Of a stretch of DNA of 64,000 nt, positions 1 to 10,290 are shown one piece after another. The position numbers were made by a program, and so were the translations under genes. Source of the DNA: Bacteroidales bacterium (GTDB taxonomy: Bacteria; Bacteroidota; Bacteroidia; Bacteroidales; Tenuifilaceae); NCBI GenBank assembly GCA_018056955.1, contig JAGPEQ010000004.1:19299-83298 (forward strand). The letters are read 5' to 3'. Below the pieces are notes generated by a model that saw only the letters and a list, made by a program, of their open reading frames with translations, did no database searches and was not told the origin of the DNA. How positions within the stretch are numbered: position 1 is the first letter of the stretch; the number at the start of each line of letters is the position of its first letter.

Positions 1-13
1 AACAAGTACAAAA

Positions 14-712
14 ATGAGAATGCTTTGGTTAACCCTACAAGCTGATTCGTTCCAGTTATTTGGAATCGATATCATAAACACGAACGATTTTTACACACTT
101 CTCCTACGGTTTATCCTGAACACTGTTATTTTATGGATTGCTGTCCGTTACCTATACTACCCACGTACCTACCGTAAAGATTATGTTTTTACATACCTTA
201 TGCTTGGCGTGGTTGTATTTTTTATGTGCTTTCTGCTTGCAAACGTCAAGCTACAGCTTGGTTTTGCCTTGGGGTTATTTGCTGTTTTTGGGATTATTCG
301 CTACCGGACCAACCCAATACCAATTAAAGAGATGACTTATCTATTTTTCATAATTGCCATCTCGTTAATAAATGCCATATCGTCGAAAAAGGTTAGCTAT
401 GCAGAACTGTTATTTTCAAATTTTGCGCTATTAGGCGTGGCTCTAATACTTGAAAAAGGCCTTTTCATAAAACATCTATCACAGAAAGTGATAGTTTACG
501 AGAAAATCAACCTCATTACCCCCGATAAAAGGGCAGAACTTATAGAGGATCTAAAGAAACGAACTGGCCTTGAAATTAAGAGTGTAGAAATTGGCAAGGT
601 TGATTTTGTTCGCGATATAGCCTGGCTAGTTGTTCACTTTCCCGCTGAAAACTTTAACGATACTAACACCCCACAAATAGATGCTAGGGAAGTAGTAGAT
701 GATGACGATTAA
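14..712 (+). CDS. DUF4956 family membrane protein
   Basis: 232-residue inner-membrane protein. Four hydrophobic stretches lie at about residues 28-45, 58-88, 108-125 and 133-150, followed by a soluble C-terminal domain of about 80 residues ending in an acidic tail (VVDDDD). The GLFAVFGIIRYRTNPIPIKE segment after the second helix is typical of DUF4956. No biochemical function is established. In other genomes the family is often next to VTC/polyphosphate-polymerase-like genes, but the upstream neighbour lies outside this window. The ATG at 14 gives a complete protein. Its stop codon overlaps the convergent SiaC-like gene by 4 bp, so no terminator separates the two. Confidence 0.85.
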   Translation: MRMLWLTLQADSFQLFGIDIINTNDFYTLLLRFILNTVILWIAVRYLYYPRTYRKDYVFTYLMLGVVVFFMCFLLANVKLQLGFALGLFAVFGIIRYRTNPIPIKEMTYLFFIIAISLINAISSKKVSYAELLFSNFALLGVALILEKGLFIKHLSQKVIVYEKINLITPDKRAELIEDLKKRTGLEIKSVEIGKVDFVRDIAWLVVHFPAENFNDTNTPQIDAREVVDDDD

Positions 713-1080
713 ATAATCTCTACCATTTTGAATGGAGCCTTTACCAGGGCCTGAAAATCACGACCTAAGTTTTTAATGGTGTCGTCATCCTCCTCAAAGT
801 ACCAGTTAATAACCACATTATGTCCCTGTGAGTAGGCCTCATCAAGCATCCTCATTATGGTGAAAATAAACCGGTTTGAACCGCTATTGATATACTCCAT
901 CTTCAGGTTGAGCCTGGTTAATGGTTCAGGCTTTTTAAGGTAATCTTCAATCCATTTAATAACCGGCTGGTAAAAAGCAACTGCATCCTCAGCAATTGAG
1001 CGCCCTGAAATTTGCAGAATACCCGGTTTAAAATCAATCTCCGGTGTTTTGGTAGTGCCCTTGATGTATAAATTTGTCAT
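709..1080 (-). CDS. siaC: SiaC-family regulatory phosphoprotein (DUF1987)
   Basis: 123 residues, matching the single-domain DUF1987/SiaC family (LYIKGTTKTPEIDF at the start, LNLKMEYINSGSNRFIF in the middle). In Pseudomonas, SiaC is phosphorylated by the kinase SiaB, dephosphorylated by the PP2C phosphatase SiaA, and binds the diguanylate cyclase SiaD. The usual phosphoacceptor strand aligns with INSGS here, so S66 or S68 is the likely site (inferred). It stands alone: a SiaB-like kinase is 31 kb away at 31790-32362, and no SiaA or GGDEF gene is visible. Family call is firm; partner and output are unknown. Confidence 0.82.
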   Translation of the reverse strand: MTNLYIKGTTKTPEIDFKPGILQISGRSIAEDAVAFYQPVIKWIEDYLKKPEPLTRLNLKMEYINSGSNRFIFTIMRMLDEAYSQGHNVVINWYFEEDDDTIKNLGRDFQALVKAPFKMVEII

Positions 1081-1137
1081 GGCCTAAGTCTTTATCAGCA
1101 TGTAAATTTATAAATATTATACCATACAAATAAAAAA

Positions 1138-1169
1138 ATCCGCCCAAAATAGTTAAACGATGGGCGGAT
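1138..1169 (-). terminator. Rho-independent terminator of the C1 peptidase gene
   Basis: A 9 bp stem (ATCCGCCCA / TGGGCGGAT) with a 14-nt loop. Read on the minus strand it is followed by a run of seven T. It lies 21 bp beyond the stop codon of the 1190-2395 gene and isolates it from the SiaC-like gene. Confidence 0.8.
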
Positions 1170-1189
1170 AAATTTGTTCGGTGTATCAA

Positions 1190-2395
1190 CTAAATTCCCA
1201 ATTTCTTTGCTAAATCAACAGGAACAGCCTTTTTATGAACCATAATATTTGTTGATTTGTACAGTACAAATGCCCTTGAGGCATAAAAATATCCTTTGTA
1301 TTTACCATCGGCACCCCAACTATTCTTCACTTTGTAAAATGTGTTCCCCAGCTGATCGGTTGCCTTGCCTACCAGCACCATACCATGGTCATCGGTGGTT
1401 TGATAGTTATCAAAGGCAAGTTGCCTTATCTCCTGGGTAATTACCATTTCCTTAACTGGCTTCTCGAATGAGTATAAAGTTTTTTCCTTCTCACGATTCG
1501 AGAGTTGAGTCCAGCGCTCCTTGTCGGAACCGGCATTTTCCTTGTCATCAAAATCAGGAACTATAGCTACACCCTTACTCCAGTTAAACCCTTTATCGCT
1601 AACATCGCTTGCCCAGGCAACCGGGTAACCGTTATCGATGGCGCTTTCAATAATCCTATCAAAATCACTTAAAGGCACATTGTAGGCTTCGCCATGTATC
1701 CAGTTATCGGGTAGTTCCAGAACAAATTTCTGGTAAAAGGGATGATGGCTGAACGAGGTTATTACCACGTAATCGTCTGGATTTATTCCTAGCTGTTTTG
1801 CAAACAATTCTGGTGTGTATGTTTTGCCATTGTAGGTAAAATTTTGGGGTAATGAACCAAAGTAGGCATCCAGTATACCATCAAATGCTTTTTTCCAAGC
1901 CGTGGAGAGCTTACGGTTTGGATTTTTAACAATAGCATCTACAAAAGCCTTAGTAACGGCATCAACCTCCCCGTGAACATGCGATTCCTCTCCATAGCTT
2001 AAGCCTTGATACACTTCCATAGGTACTATCCCAAACCGTTTAATGGCTTCCAGCACATCGAAGAATGAACCACCGGGTCCAAAATTATTTGTACCATTGA
2101 ACCTGACATACCTATCGGCTTTCATGGCGTAGATATTCCTGACCACAAACATAGGCGAAAGGTCAACAGCCGGCTTTCCCATTCGTAAAAGCTCTGACTC
2201 CAGAAATGCCATTCCCGAAAAACTCCAGCAGGTGCTTGAGCGGTTCTGGTTCTTAACCGATGTTGTGGGTATAACCTTAACATCGGTAAAGGCATAGGGC
2301 TCTTTTAGCTCGTCCTTTTTATCCTGAGCAAACACTACCCCAATCGCCATGATTAGGAATAGCAAAAGGCTGAAAAAGTACTTTATCCGCTTCAT
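1190..2395 (-). CDS. Secreted C1-family cysteine peptidase (PepC / bleomycin hydrolase type)
   Basis: 401 residues with an N-terminal signal peptide (MKRIKYFFSLLLFLIMAIGVVFAQ), so exported, unlike the cytoplasmic bleomycin hydrolases of Firmicutes and eukaryotes. The papain-fold active site is complete: QNRSSTCWSFSG with the nucleophile C56, DDHGMVLVG with H337, and KNSWG with N358. The long insert between C56 and H337 is characteristic of the C1B (PepC) subfamily. The likely role is aminopeptidase or dipeptidase trimming of peptides in the periplasm, fitting a proteolytic lifestyle with the M6 and S46 peptidases nearby. Monocistronic, with its own terminator. Confidence 0.88.
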   Translation of the reverse strand: MKRIKYFFSLLLFLIMAIGVVFAQDKKDELKEPYAFTDVKVIPTTSVKNQNRSSTCWSFSGMAFLESELLRMGKPAVDLSPMFVVRNIYAMKADRYVRFNGTNNFGPGGSFFDVLEAIKRFGIVPMEVYQGLSYGEESHVHGEVDAVTKAFVDAIVKNPNRKLSTAWKKAFDGILDAYFGSLPQNFTYNGKTYTPELFAKQLGINPDDYVVITSFSHHPFYQKFVLELPDNWIHGEAYNVPLSDFDRIIESAIDNGYPVAWASDVSDKGFNWSKGVAIVPDFDDKENAGSDKERWTQLSNREKEKTLYSFEKPVKEMVITQEIRQLAFDNYQTTDDHGMVLVGKATDQLGNTFYKVKNSWGADGKYKGYFYASRAFVLYKSTNIMVHKKAVPVDLAKKLGI

Positions 2396-2475
2396 AACTA
2401 TGAATTTTGGTTTGTTAAGTTTGATTTTGCCTTACGTATAAGGTTTAACCGGCTAAAATTATTTGAATAGATGAG

Positions 2476-5400
2476 CTAAAGTATATCTACGGGGAACTCA
2501 ATGGAGAATGTAGTTCCAAAGCCCTGCCTGCTATTTACCGATATTGTTCCCCCCATTTTATCAACAAATTCTTTGCAAAGTAGTAATCCTAACCCCGAAC
2601 CCTTTTCGTTTTGGGTACCAGGTGTTACAATGCTTTTATCAATCCTGAACAGTTTTTCGATATTTTGGTCGGGAATACCAATTCCGTTATCTCTAACTCT
2701 GATTACGCACTTACCATTAACTTCTGAAGCATTAATCGAAATTTCACCTCCAGGTCTTGTAAATTTTACAGCATTACTGATTAAGTTCCTCAGAACTGTA
2801 TTCAGCATATTCTCATCAACATAGAGTTCAATACTAGCCGGGATATCAACGGTTAACTTGATATTCTTGTCTGTTAGTCGATTCTGTACTAACTCAATAT
2901 TTTGGTTTACCAAAAGCGCAAGGGAAACCCTTTGGGGTTTATTTTGTATGTCGCCCATCTCGTTCGATGACCAGTCGAGTAAGTTTTCAAGTAACCCATA
3001 GGTGGTTAATGCCAGCCTATTAAGTTCCCCCATAAACTTTTTTGTTTTTTCCGAACTTAACGTTTCAATATCGGTTAAAAGAAAGGCAGTAGAGTTTACC
3101 AAAGTGCTAATAGGGTTGCGAAGATCGTGTGCAATAATCCTGAAGAATTTGTTTTTTGTAGCATTAATTTCTTCGAGCTTTTGTTTTTGTTGTTCAATCT
3201 CACTCTTTTGCTTTTCGAGCATGGCATTCTTTTCCGATATCCATTCGTAGGTTTCCCTGAGATGTTCTGCCTGAACCTGAAGTTCCTCCTTTTGTAAAAG
3301 AATTTCCTGTGTGCGTTCCTTAACCAAGCGCTCCAGCTTGTCGCGCTCCAGTATTAACTTGTAATGCCAAATTTTAAATATCGAATATATTAGTAAAAAA
3401 ACAAGCAAAGCGTAGCCAATGTATGCGTAAATAGTTCTGTACCATGGCGTTTTAACCTCGAAACGAAATTCTAAAACAGGACTTTCAACCCCGAAAACAC
3501 TTCGTGCTTTAACCTTAAATACGTACTTACCCTCACGTAAATTAGTATACTCCTTCCGGTAATCAGTCGACCACTCTGACCATCCCTCATCGTTACCAAC
3601 AAGCTGGTAACTGAATTGACAAGGCTGATCGGATTCAAAGTATGGCCATGAGTATGAAAATTTCACAGAATTCCTTTTGTACGGAAGTACTATTCCTAAA
3701 TCAATGATAGGATCTGCTATTTTTTTGTACAAATACGCTCCAAAAACTGTATCACCTTCAACCAGGCTATAGTTGTTACCATTAAAGAGCACAGAGTCCA
3801 TATTTATCGCCCTATAAATAATTGGGGCAGGTAGGTTAAAGTAGTTATACCCCTTAGCAGGCCGAACCTGAAAGATTCCCTTGTCGGTGGACACCCACGA
3901 TATTGAGTCTGCAAAATGGGTAACATATTGGTCAGTTAAAAGCTGGTTGCTTATCCTTCGCCACATTAGGGTGTCGTTGTTGCTTGGCAACCATTCCAGA
4001 ATGTTTAACGATTTTATGTCAAAAGGCTCAAACCTTTTCGCATCTTGGTTAAAAGAGTAAAACTTGCTGTTAGCAATAAAGAGTATGGTGTCGTAAATAT
4101 CAAAAATTCTAACATAGGCCGCATCGGGCAACCCATTAGAGGTATCGTACCTGAATACTTCATCCTCACTTTTCTCAAGCTGTGCATTCACAATACACCC
4201 AACCCCGCCTAGATTCTCTGAAAACCAAACATTTCCATTGCTATCTTCTCCAATACTTAGTATTTTACGGTTTGTTTTGCAAAGCAAAGCCTCATTTAAC
4301 CACCTTCCGTTCTTGTACTTCAAGCGGGAGACTCCGTTTTCATGCCCCACAAAAAGGTATGAACGATTGATCCTGCCCTGATGAAGGACATAGGGTAGCT
4401 CAAGCCGGGTAATTTTACTGGCACTCCTTTTATTAATTTCAAAAACTCCATTCCTTGCAGCAACCAGCAAGTGGGTCTTCTGATTACTACCATACCAAAG
4501 TGGCTTAAGTAAGGTCGTATCGGATGGTTCTTGAAAGTAAAGGAACTGCCAAGCCTGTTCGTACCTGCCCTCCAAACGGTTAAACCTATCGGGCTTAAAG
4601 GTCTCTTGGTGCCTTTTTTCAATATAGAATAAGCCGCTGCCTGTTGATAAGTAAAAAAAGTCACCTTTACGGGCAACATCGGATAGCACACCATCAATTC
4701 CAACCTGCTCGTTCCAATAACGGAAAGGAGAAGTGAGTTCAACACTGGCTATACCATTATTAAGAGCAAGCCAAAGAATGCCGGAAGGCTGATAATACAA
4801 GAAATTTGCTGTGCTCCGAACACCAATTGAACTTTGGTCAATTACATCAACCACTCTGAATTTATGATCAACAATGATTACATCACCCAAAATTGATGAA
4901 AGAGCAAGGAGTGAATCATTAACCGAAATGCCATGGTAAAATAAATTCGTTTTGAAGTAACTATCAACACTTTGCGCATTGGATGAGAGTGCTGAAAGGG
5001 AACTAAAATTTTTAAATACACCATTTTCGAAATCAACAGTGTACAGCCCATTTTCCCTTGTACAAAGTATATATTTCCCGTTGAAAGGAATTAATGAATG
5101 AATCTTTAAAGATGAAAATTGCTGGCTCCCTTTTATAAGCTTTAAACTGCCATTATCAATAAAAAACATTCCCTCATTGAGGATATGAGCTGCATACCTT
5201 GAGCCTACAATGTGTGAGAGGTAATACACCCTTTTTTCATCAAGGGGTAAATATGAGATTTTACCTTTGTAATAGCTAAAGATACACCTGTCAGTTAAGA
5301 AGAATACCGTGTCGGCAATAACCCTGGTATCCCAAACCTCATTGAATTCCTTATATGCTGAATCGACATGGGATGAAAGCGACACATATCTCAACAAGCC

Positions 5401-5727
5401 GGTTTTATCCGGACTTAACAAACCAAATTCACCGTAACCTCCAACGTAAATTCGATCGTTACTATCAATAGCAATACTCCTAACCGAGGCACCTTTCCCA
5501 ACCTCAATAAATTGCCAATTCTTTCCATCGAATTCAAGTACCCCTGCTCCATTTGCAAAGTATAAAACACCCCTCTTATCCTGAACAATACCCCAGTTCT
5601 GCGTAGCAGCCTGATAGGTATTTGCTGAATAGTAATGGGAAAGCAACAATCCACGCTCCTGTGCATTGGCAAAGGTAAGCTGAACTAGAACAATGATTAG
5701 TAACGGATATTTCAATCTCCGTAACAC
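2476..5727 (-). CDS. Propeller-sensor histidine kinase (Reg_prop / Y_Y_Y / HisKA / HATPase)
   Basis: 1083 residues. After a signal peptide (to about residue 22) a long periplasmic region contains regulator-propeller blades (such as GVLYFANGAGVLEFDGKNW), then a Y_Y_Y domain near residues 690-760 and one membrane helix at about 765-788. The cytoplasmic part has a coiled coil (RLVKERTQEILLQKEEL), a HisKA box with H867 (FFRIIAHDLRNPIS), and an HATPase with N box (NLISNAVKFT), G1 (DNGIGIP) and G2 (GSGLGLLL). Unlike the hybrid systems of Bacteroides it has no fused receiver or AraC domain and ends after the ATPase. It starts 6 bp after the LytTR regulator, so the two form an operon. The ligand is unknown. 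Confidence 0.9.
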   Translation of the reverse strand: MLRRLKYPLLIIVLVQLTFANAQERGLLLSHYYSANTYQAATQNWGIVQDKRGVLYFANGAGVLEFDGKNWQFIEVGKGASVRSIAIDSNDRIYVGGYGEFGLLSPDKTGLLRYVSLSSHVDSAYKEFNEVWDTRVIADTVFFLTDRCIFSYYKGKISYLPLDEKRVYYLSHIVGSRYAAHILNEGMFFIDNGSLKLIKGSQQFSSLKIHSLIPFNGKYILCTRENGLYTVDFENGVFKNFSSLSALSSNAQSVDSYFKTNLFYHGISVNDSLLALSSILGDVIIVDHKFRVVDVIDQSSIGVRSTANFLYYQPSGILWLALNNGIASVELTSPFRYWNEQVGIDGVLSDVARKGDFFYLSTGSGLFYIEKRHQETFKPDRFNRLEGRYEQAWQFLYFQEPSDTTLLKPLWYGSNQKTHLLVAARNGVFEINKRSASKITRLELPYVLHQGRINRSYLFVGHENGVSRLKYKNGRWLNEALLCKTNRKILSIGEDSNGNVWFSENLGGVGCIVNAQLEKSEDEVFRYDTSNGLPDAAYVRIFDIYDTILFIANSKFYSFNQDAKRFEPFDIKSLNILEWLPSNNDTLMWRRISNQLLTDQYVTHFADSISWVSTDKGIFQVRPAKGYNYFNLPAPIIYRAINMDSVLFNGNNYSLVEGDTVFGAYLYKKIADPIIDLGIVLPYKRNSVKFSYSWPYFESDQPCQFSYQLVGNDEGWSEWSTDYRKEYTNLREGKYVFKVKARSVFGVESPVLEFRFEVKTPWYRTIYAYIGYALLVFLLIYSIFKIWHYKLILERDKLERLVKERTQEILLQKEELQVQAEHLRETYEWISEKNAMLEKQKSEIEQQKQKLEEINATKNKFFRIIAHDLRNPISTLVNSTAFLLTDIETLSSEKTKKFMGELNRLALTTYGLLENLLDWSSNEMGDIQNKPQRVSLALLVNQNIELVQNRLTDKNIKLTVDIPASIELYVDENMLNTVLRNLISNAVKFTRPGGEISINASEVNGKCVIRVRDNGIGIPDQNIEKLFRIDKSIVTPGTQNEKGSGLGLLLCKEFVDKMGGTISVNSRQGFGTTFSIEFPVDIL

Positions 5728-5733
5728 AAAATT

Positions 5734-6435
5734 TTATTTTTTAGTTTCCAGTATTTTAATCACATCCTCCTTATACAGCCTACCAATAGGTATTTCAATA
5801 TCTCCAATTTCTAACGAGGTGGTGGAAAATGTATCCACCCGATTAAGTGCAACTATAAAAGAGCGGTGTACACGGATAAACCTCTCTTTATCGAGCAACT
5901 CCTCTAAACTACTTATGCTCTGTTTGGTTATAACTGTTCTGTTTAGTGTTACTACCTTAACGTAGTCCTTTATGCTTTCAAAGTAGAGTATTTCATCCTG
6001 CTTTACCCTTACGCTCTTTTTACTCTCCTTAAATATAAGGTATTCCGAATCCTTAAGGCTTGCATTTTCGGCTCTTTTTGAAAGAAGCTCTTTAGCCTTA
6101 GAGAATGCTTTAAGTAGTCTTTCAAAAGTGACTGGTTTAAGGATATAATCGGCAACATTTAGCTCAAAGCCCTCAATTGCGTAATCCCTGTTTGCCGAGG
6201 TTATAATAACCACAGGTGGGTTATACAAGCACCGTACAAGTTCAATACCAGTAAGTTTTGGCATTTCTACATCCAAAAAAACTATATCCACAGGGTTTTC
6301 CTGAAGATACTCAAAAGCAGGAAGTCCATCGTTAAAGGTAGCCACTACCTCTACCCCGGGTATACGGGAGAGGTAACCATCAATTACCGCAATGGCTAAG
6401 GGTTCATCGTCGACAATAATGGCCTTTAAATCCAT
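5734..6435 (-). CDS. LytTR-family response regulator
   Basis: 233 residues. The N-terminal receiver has the acidic pair VDDEP, the phosphoacceptor D55 (VFLDVEMP) and T/K switch residues (ITSAN, LKPV). The C-terminal LytTR DNA-binding domain spans about 130-233 (ILYFESIKDYVKVVT, FIRVHRSFIVALNRV). It is the first gene of a two-gene operon with the propeller kinase downstream. LytTR regulators usually pair with HisKA-less LytS-type kinases; here the partner carries a classical HisKA domain. The LytTR targets cannot be read from the sequence. Confidence 0.92.
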   Translation of the reverse strand: MDLKAIIVDDEPLAIAVIDGYLSRIPGVEVVATFNDGLPAFEYLQENPVDIVFLDVEMPKLTGIELVRCLYNPPVVIITSANRDYAIEGFELNVADYILKPVTFERLLKAFSKAKELLSKRAENASLKDSEYLIFKESKKSVRVKQDEILYFESIKDYVKVVTLNRTVITKQSISSLEELLDKERFIRVHRSFIVALNRVDTFSTTSLEIGDIEIPIGRLYKEDVIKILETKK

Positions 6436-6627
6436 TGTAACCTACAGTTTAGCCTCGCAATTTAATACTTTTTAGCATAATGCACTTCCCTACTTAGTAC
6501 CCAAAATATTAAAAATCATATAACGCATTATTATACAATTATTTAACATTATATGCTTTTGAAATTGCATTTCGTATGTTAAAAACTGTTTTATGTCGAC
6601 ATAAGCACATTCAAGAGTACAAAAATA

Positions 6628-6658
6628 TTGACATTAACACCTATTGTATATACCTTGC
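6628..6658 (+). promoter_or_regulatory. Likely promoter of the M6 protease gene
   Basis: A TTG at 6628-6630 followed 20 nt later by TACCTTGC at 6651-6658, a weak match to the Bacteroidota -33/-7 pattern. It would place transcription start near 6664, downstream of the first in-frame ATG at 6644, which supports 6698 as the real start codon. Confidence 0.4.
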
Positions 6659-6697
6659 GCGCATCCAACTAAACACCAACCTAAACAAAAAAACGCT

Positions 6698-9600
6698 ATG
6701 AGAAAAAATCTACTTGGTTTAGTAAGCATTTGTCTTATGACATGCCTGCTATGGGTAAATCAAACCCAGGCAGTACCGGCTTATCCGGGACTTGTACAGT
6801 ACAAACAGGCTAATGGTAAAACTCTGGCCATTTTCCTAAAGGGTGATGAAAAGGTTAAGTGGGCAACCACTGAGGATGGTTACACCATTATGCTAAACAG
6901 CAATGGAGTTTATGAGTATGCCATTCAGGACATGAAGGGCGATTTGCAGCTTTCAGGCATTGAGGTAAACAACATCAAGGAAAGAACTGCTGCTGAAAAG
7001 GAACTGCTCTCAAAGGTAAGTAAGGGTTTATACTATAGCCCAAGCCAGCTATCAATGATGAAGAGCATTTGGGACATTAAATCAGCTGAGGCACAGAAAG
7101 CTTTCCCCACAACCGGCAATAGAAAGCTAATATGTATTCTGATGGGGTTTAAGGATAAAGCCTTTACTAAAACCCAAAGTGATTTTAACAACCTATTCAA
7201 CCAGGTAGGATATAGCACTGGCGGTGCAACCGGTAGCGTTAAGGATTACTACCTTGAGAACTCATGGGGCCAATTCAACCTAACGGTTGATGTATTTGGC
7301 CCCTATACTGCCAGCCAGAACATGTCGTACTACGGAGCTAACGATGCATACGGTAACGATAAGAACCCAAGAGCTTTGGTTACTGAAGCCGTTAATGCAG
7401 CCGACGCCTCAGCTAACTTTGCCAACTACGATAATGATGGCGATGGTACAGTTGATGGAGTGTATGTTATTTATGCAGGTTATGGTGAAGAGGCAGGTGC
7501 CAGTGCCGATGCTATTTGGGCGCACGCATGGAGTATTACTCCTGTTACCAAAGACGGGAAAACTATTTCAAAATACTCATGCTCTGCAGAACTAAGAGGA
7601 AACTCCGGAACAACTATTACATCTATTGGTGTTATATGCCATGAGTTTGGTCATGTACTTGGCGCTCCTGACTACTATGATACCGATTATAGCACCGGTG
7701 GTCAGTTTGAGGGAACAGGCAAGTGGGATATGATGGCCAGCGGCTCATGGAACAACAATGGCGTAACACCCGCTCACCACAACGCATACACTAAAGTTAA
7801 GGTTTACGGATGGGCAACTGCAACCGTTCTTTCATCGGCAACAAACGTAACAGTTAAACCAGTTAAAGACAACAAGAGTTTCTTCCAGATTAACTCTACT
7901 ACCAGCGGTGAGTACTGGATTATGGAAAACCGCCAGCAAGTAGGTTTTGATGCATACGTTCCTGGCCATGGCTTGATAATTTACCATGTTCATAAGGATG
8001 TTGCCAGTGCAAGCAGCAGCAATAACATTAACGCTACTTACCCACAAAAAATGTATCCGGTTTGCGCAAGCGCAACAACAAACCCTGGCACTACATCAAG
8101 TACCTATGGTAGCATTAATAGCACAGGTTGCCCATTCCCCGGAAGTAGCAACAAAACATCATTTACCGATGCTACTACCCCTAACATGAAATCGTGGGCT
8201 GGCGCTAATACGGGCAAGCCTATGACCAGTATTGCTGAGAATGCAACTACCAAGGATATCACCTTTGCATTTATGGGTGGATCAGGTGGAGGCACTGCAC
8301 CAACCGCAACCACTGTAGCCGCTTCATCAATAACCACCAGCAGCGCTACTTTGAATGGTACTGTTAATGCCAATAATGCTACAACCACTGTTACTTTTGA
8401 ATGGGGTACTACAACAAGTTTAGGTAACAGCATCAATGCTACGCCTAATAGTGTTACCGGAACTTCAAATACCAACGTTACCGCTAACCTTACCGGTTTA
8501 TCAGCAAATACTAAATACTACTACAGGGTTAAAGCTGTTAGCGCCAACGGAACCACCTATGGCAGCACCATGAACTTTACCACCGCTGTTAACCCCACTT
8601 CAGTTACTCTTCCGTACTCCCAAACCTTTAGTAGCTCATCGATGCCAACAGGATGGACAACTCAGAACACAGGTAGCGGTATAACTGAACGTTGGAGCGT
8701 TTCCAACACCAATAAGGCTGGCGGATCGGCCTACGAAATGAAATGTACTTACCAGAATGTTAACCCGGGCACCACACGCCTGATCACACCTGCCATAAAC
8801 ACATCAGGTGTAAGCCAGGTAACATTAACATTCCGCCATATGCTTGATGCATACAGCACCGGTGTTACTTTGAGAGTTCAAACCTCGAACGATAAGACCA
8901 ATTGGACCAACACATCTTGGTCAGTGGCTACCTCAAGCACCAATATTAACGCAACTAGTGTTACTGTTAACATTACAACAAACCTCAACTCTGCAACAAC
9001 ATATATAGCTTTTGTTGCCGAAGGTAATCTCTACAACATTGACTACTGGTATATTGACAATGTTTCTGTTGCCGCAGGTAGCGGAGCAACTACACCAACG
9101 GTTACTACTGGCAGTGTAAGTAACATTACTTCCAGCACAGCCACGGTAGCCGGTAATGTAACAGCCGATGGTGGTGCAACTGTAACTGAACGCGGTATTT
9201 GCTACAGCACATCACAAAATCCAACCACAGCAAATAGCAAGGTAGCAAGTGGTTCGGGTACTGGATCGTTCAGTGCAAACCTCAGTGGTTTGGCTGCTAA
9301 CACCACATACTACGCTCGTGCATACGCAATTAACGCCCAAGGCACATCGTACGGTAGCCAGGTTAGCTTTACCACAACTACCAGCACGGTTACCTACTGC
9401 GCTTCAAAGGGTAGCAACTCCAGCTACGAATGGATTGACCTTGTTCAATTTGCAGGAATCAATCGTACTTCAGGCAACGATGGTGGCTACAAGGACATGA
9501 CCAGTCTGCAGGCTACCGTTGCACGCGGAACCACATACACAATCTACTTCAGTGCAGGATTCAAGAGTAGCTCCTATACCGAGTACTGGGCTGTATGGAT

Positions 9601-10111
9601 TGACTACAACAAGAATGGCACTTTTGATACTAATGAAAAGGTAGTTAGCGGTTCATCATCGAGCAGCGGAACCCTTTCGGCTAGTATTACCATTCCTACA
9701 ACTGCTACCCTTGGCGTTACTCGCATGCGTGTAAGCATGAAATACAATGCTGCACCTACCGCTTGTGAAACATTTAGCTACGGCGAGGTTGAGGACTACA
9801 GCGTAAATATTACAAGCGGAACATCAGCTCCTTCAACCGACAATCCTTTTGCTGAGGAGCTTGGTAACGAAAAGGTTGATATTTTCACCATCTATCCTAA
9901 CCCTGCTTCCGAAAAGATAAATGTTGTTCTTAACGGCATTGAAGGTGAAGTATCGGCTCGTATATACGATATGCGTGGCGCGGTTGTTAAATTCCAGATG
10001 CTAACCGACAGAAATAACACAATTGAGATTAATGATTTGGCTCCTGGTGTTTACATGATCTCAATTGACGATGAAAAACAGCCTATAACAAAACAATTTA
10101 TCAAAAAGTAA
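6698..10111 (+). CDS. Secreted M6-family metalloprotease with type IX secretion sorting domain
   Basis: 1137 residues from the ATG at 6698. This start puts the signal peptide (MRKNLLGLVSICLMTCLLW) at the N terminus; the upstream in-frame ATG at 6644 would add 18 unrelated residues. The catalytic domain is an immune-inhibitor-A-like M6 peptidase with zinc motif HEFGHVLGAPD (H315, E316, H319). Downstream come a fibronectin-like/Ig domain (about 545-640), a MAM-like or cleaved-adhesin domain (about 650-800), a second fibronectin-like domain (about 805-900), a GEVED domain (about 905-1035) and a C-terminal Por sorting domain (FTIYPNPASEKINV to KQFIKK). It is predicted to be released or surface-anchored by type IX secretion and to degrade extracellular protein. 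The middle is very rich in Thr, Ser and Asn. Confidence 0.92.
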   Translation: MRKNLLGLVSICLMTCLLWVNQTQAVPAYPGLVQYKQANGKTLAIFLKGDEKVKWATTEDGYTIMLNSNGVYEYAIQDMKGDLQLSGIEVNNIKERTAAEKELLSKVSKGLYYSPSQLSMMKSIWDIKSAEAQKAFPTTGNRKLICILMGFKDKAFTKTQSDFNNLFNQVGYSTGGATGSVKDYYLENSWGQFNLTVDVFGPYTASQNMSYYGANDAYGNDKNPRALVTEAVNAADASANFANYDNDGDGTVDGVYVIYAGYGEEAGASADAIWAHAWSITPVTKDGKTISKYSCSAELRGNSGTTITSIGVICHEFGHVLGAPDYYDTDYSTGGQFEGTGKWDMMASGSWNNNGVTPAHHNAYTKVKVYGWATATVLSSATNVTVKPVKDNKSFFQINSTTSGEYWIMENRQQVGFDAYVPGHGLIIYHVHKDVASASSSNNINATYPQKMYPVCASATTNPGTTSSTYGSINSTGCPFPGSSNKTSFTDATTPNMKSWAGANTGKPMTSIAENATTKDITFAFMGGSGGGTAPTATTVAASSITTSSATLNGTVNANNATTTVTFEWGTTTSLGNSINATPNSVTGTSNTNVTANLTGLSANTKYYYRVKAVSANGTTYGSTMNFTTAVNPTSVTLPYSQTFSSSSMPTGWTTQNTGSGITERWSVSNTNKAGGSAYEMKCTYQNVNPGTTRLITPAINTSGVSQVTLTFRHMLDAYSTGVTLRVQTSNDKTNWTNTSWSVATSSTNINATSVTVNITTNLNSATTYIAFVAEGNLYNIDYWYIDNVSVAAGSGATTPTVTTGSVSNITSSTATVAGNVTADGGATVTERGICYSTSQNPTTANSKVASGSGTGSFSANLSGLAANTTYYARAYAINAQGTSYGSQVSFTTTTSTVTYCASKGSNSSYEWIDLVQFAGINRTSGNDGGYKDMTSLQATVARGTTYTIYFSAGFKSSSYTEYWAVWIDYNKNGTFDTNEKVVSGSSSSSGTLSASITIPTTATLGVTRMRVSMKYNAAPTACETFSYGEVEDYSVNITSGTSAPSTDNPFAEELGNEKVDIFTIYPNPASEKINVVLNGIEGEVSARIYDMRGAVVKFQMLTDRNNTIEINDLAPGVYMISIDDEKQPITKQFIKK

Positions 10112-10136
10112 TAGCTGCTAGAGTGTTTTATGCGAA

Positions 10137-10170
10137 GAGGGGTGTCGATTTTCGGCACCCCTTTTCTTTT
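10137..10170 (+). terminator. Rho-independent terminator of the M6 protease gene
   Basis: GGGGTGTCGA / TCGGCACCCC stem (10 bp including one G-T pair) with a TTT loop, followed by TTTTCTTTTC. It begins 25 bp after the stop codon. Confidence 0.85.
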
Positions 10171-10290
10171 CTATTAACCGAATATGCAAAATGGCAATTA
10201 ATTTCAAAATCCTATCACTCGGTAAGAATTTCCACTTAATAATGAACCTGCAATTAACACTATTTAGAAATTTTCCAAATAATTTATATG

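Noticed and set aside
8104..8475. Minus-strand 123-codon frame within the M6 gene
   Set aside because: It overlaps a well-supported gene and is a shadow of its Thr/Asn-rich codons.
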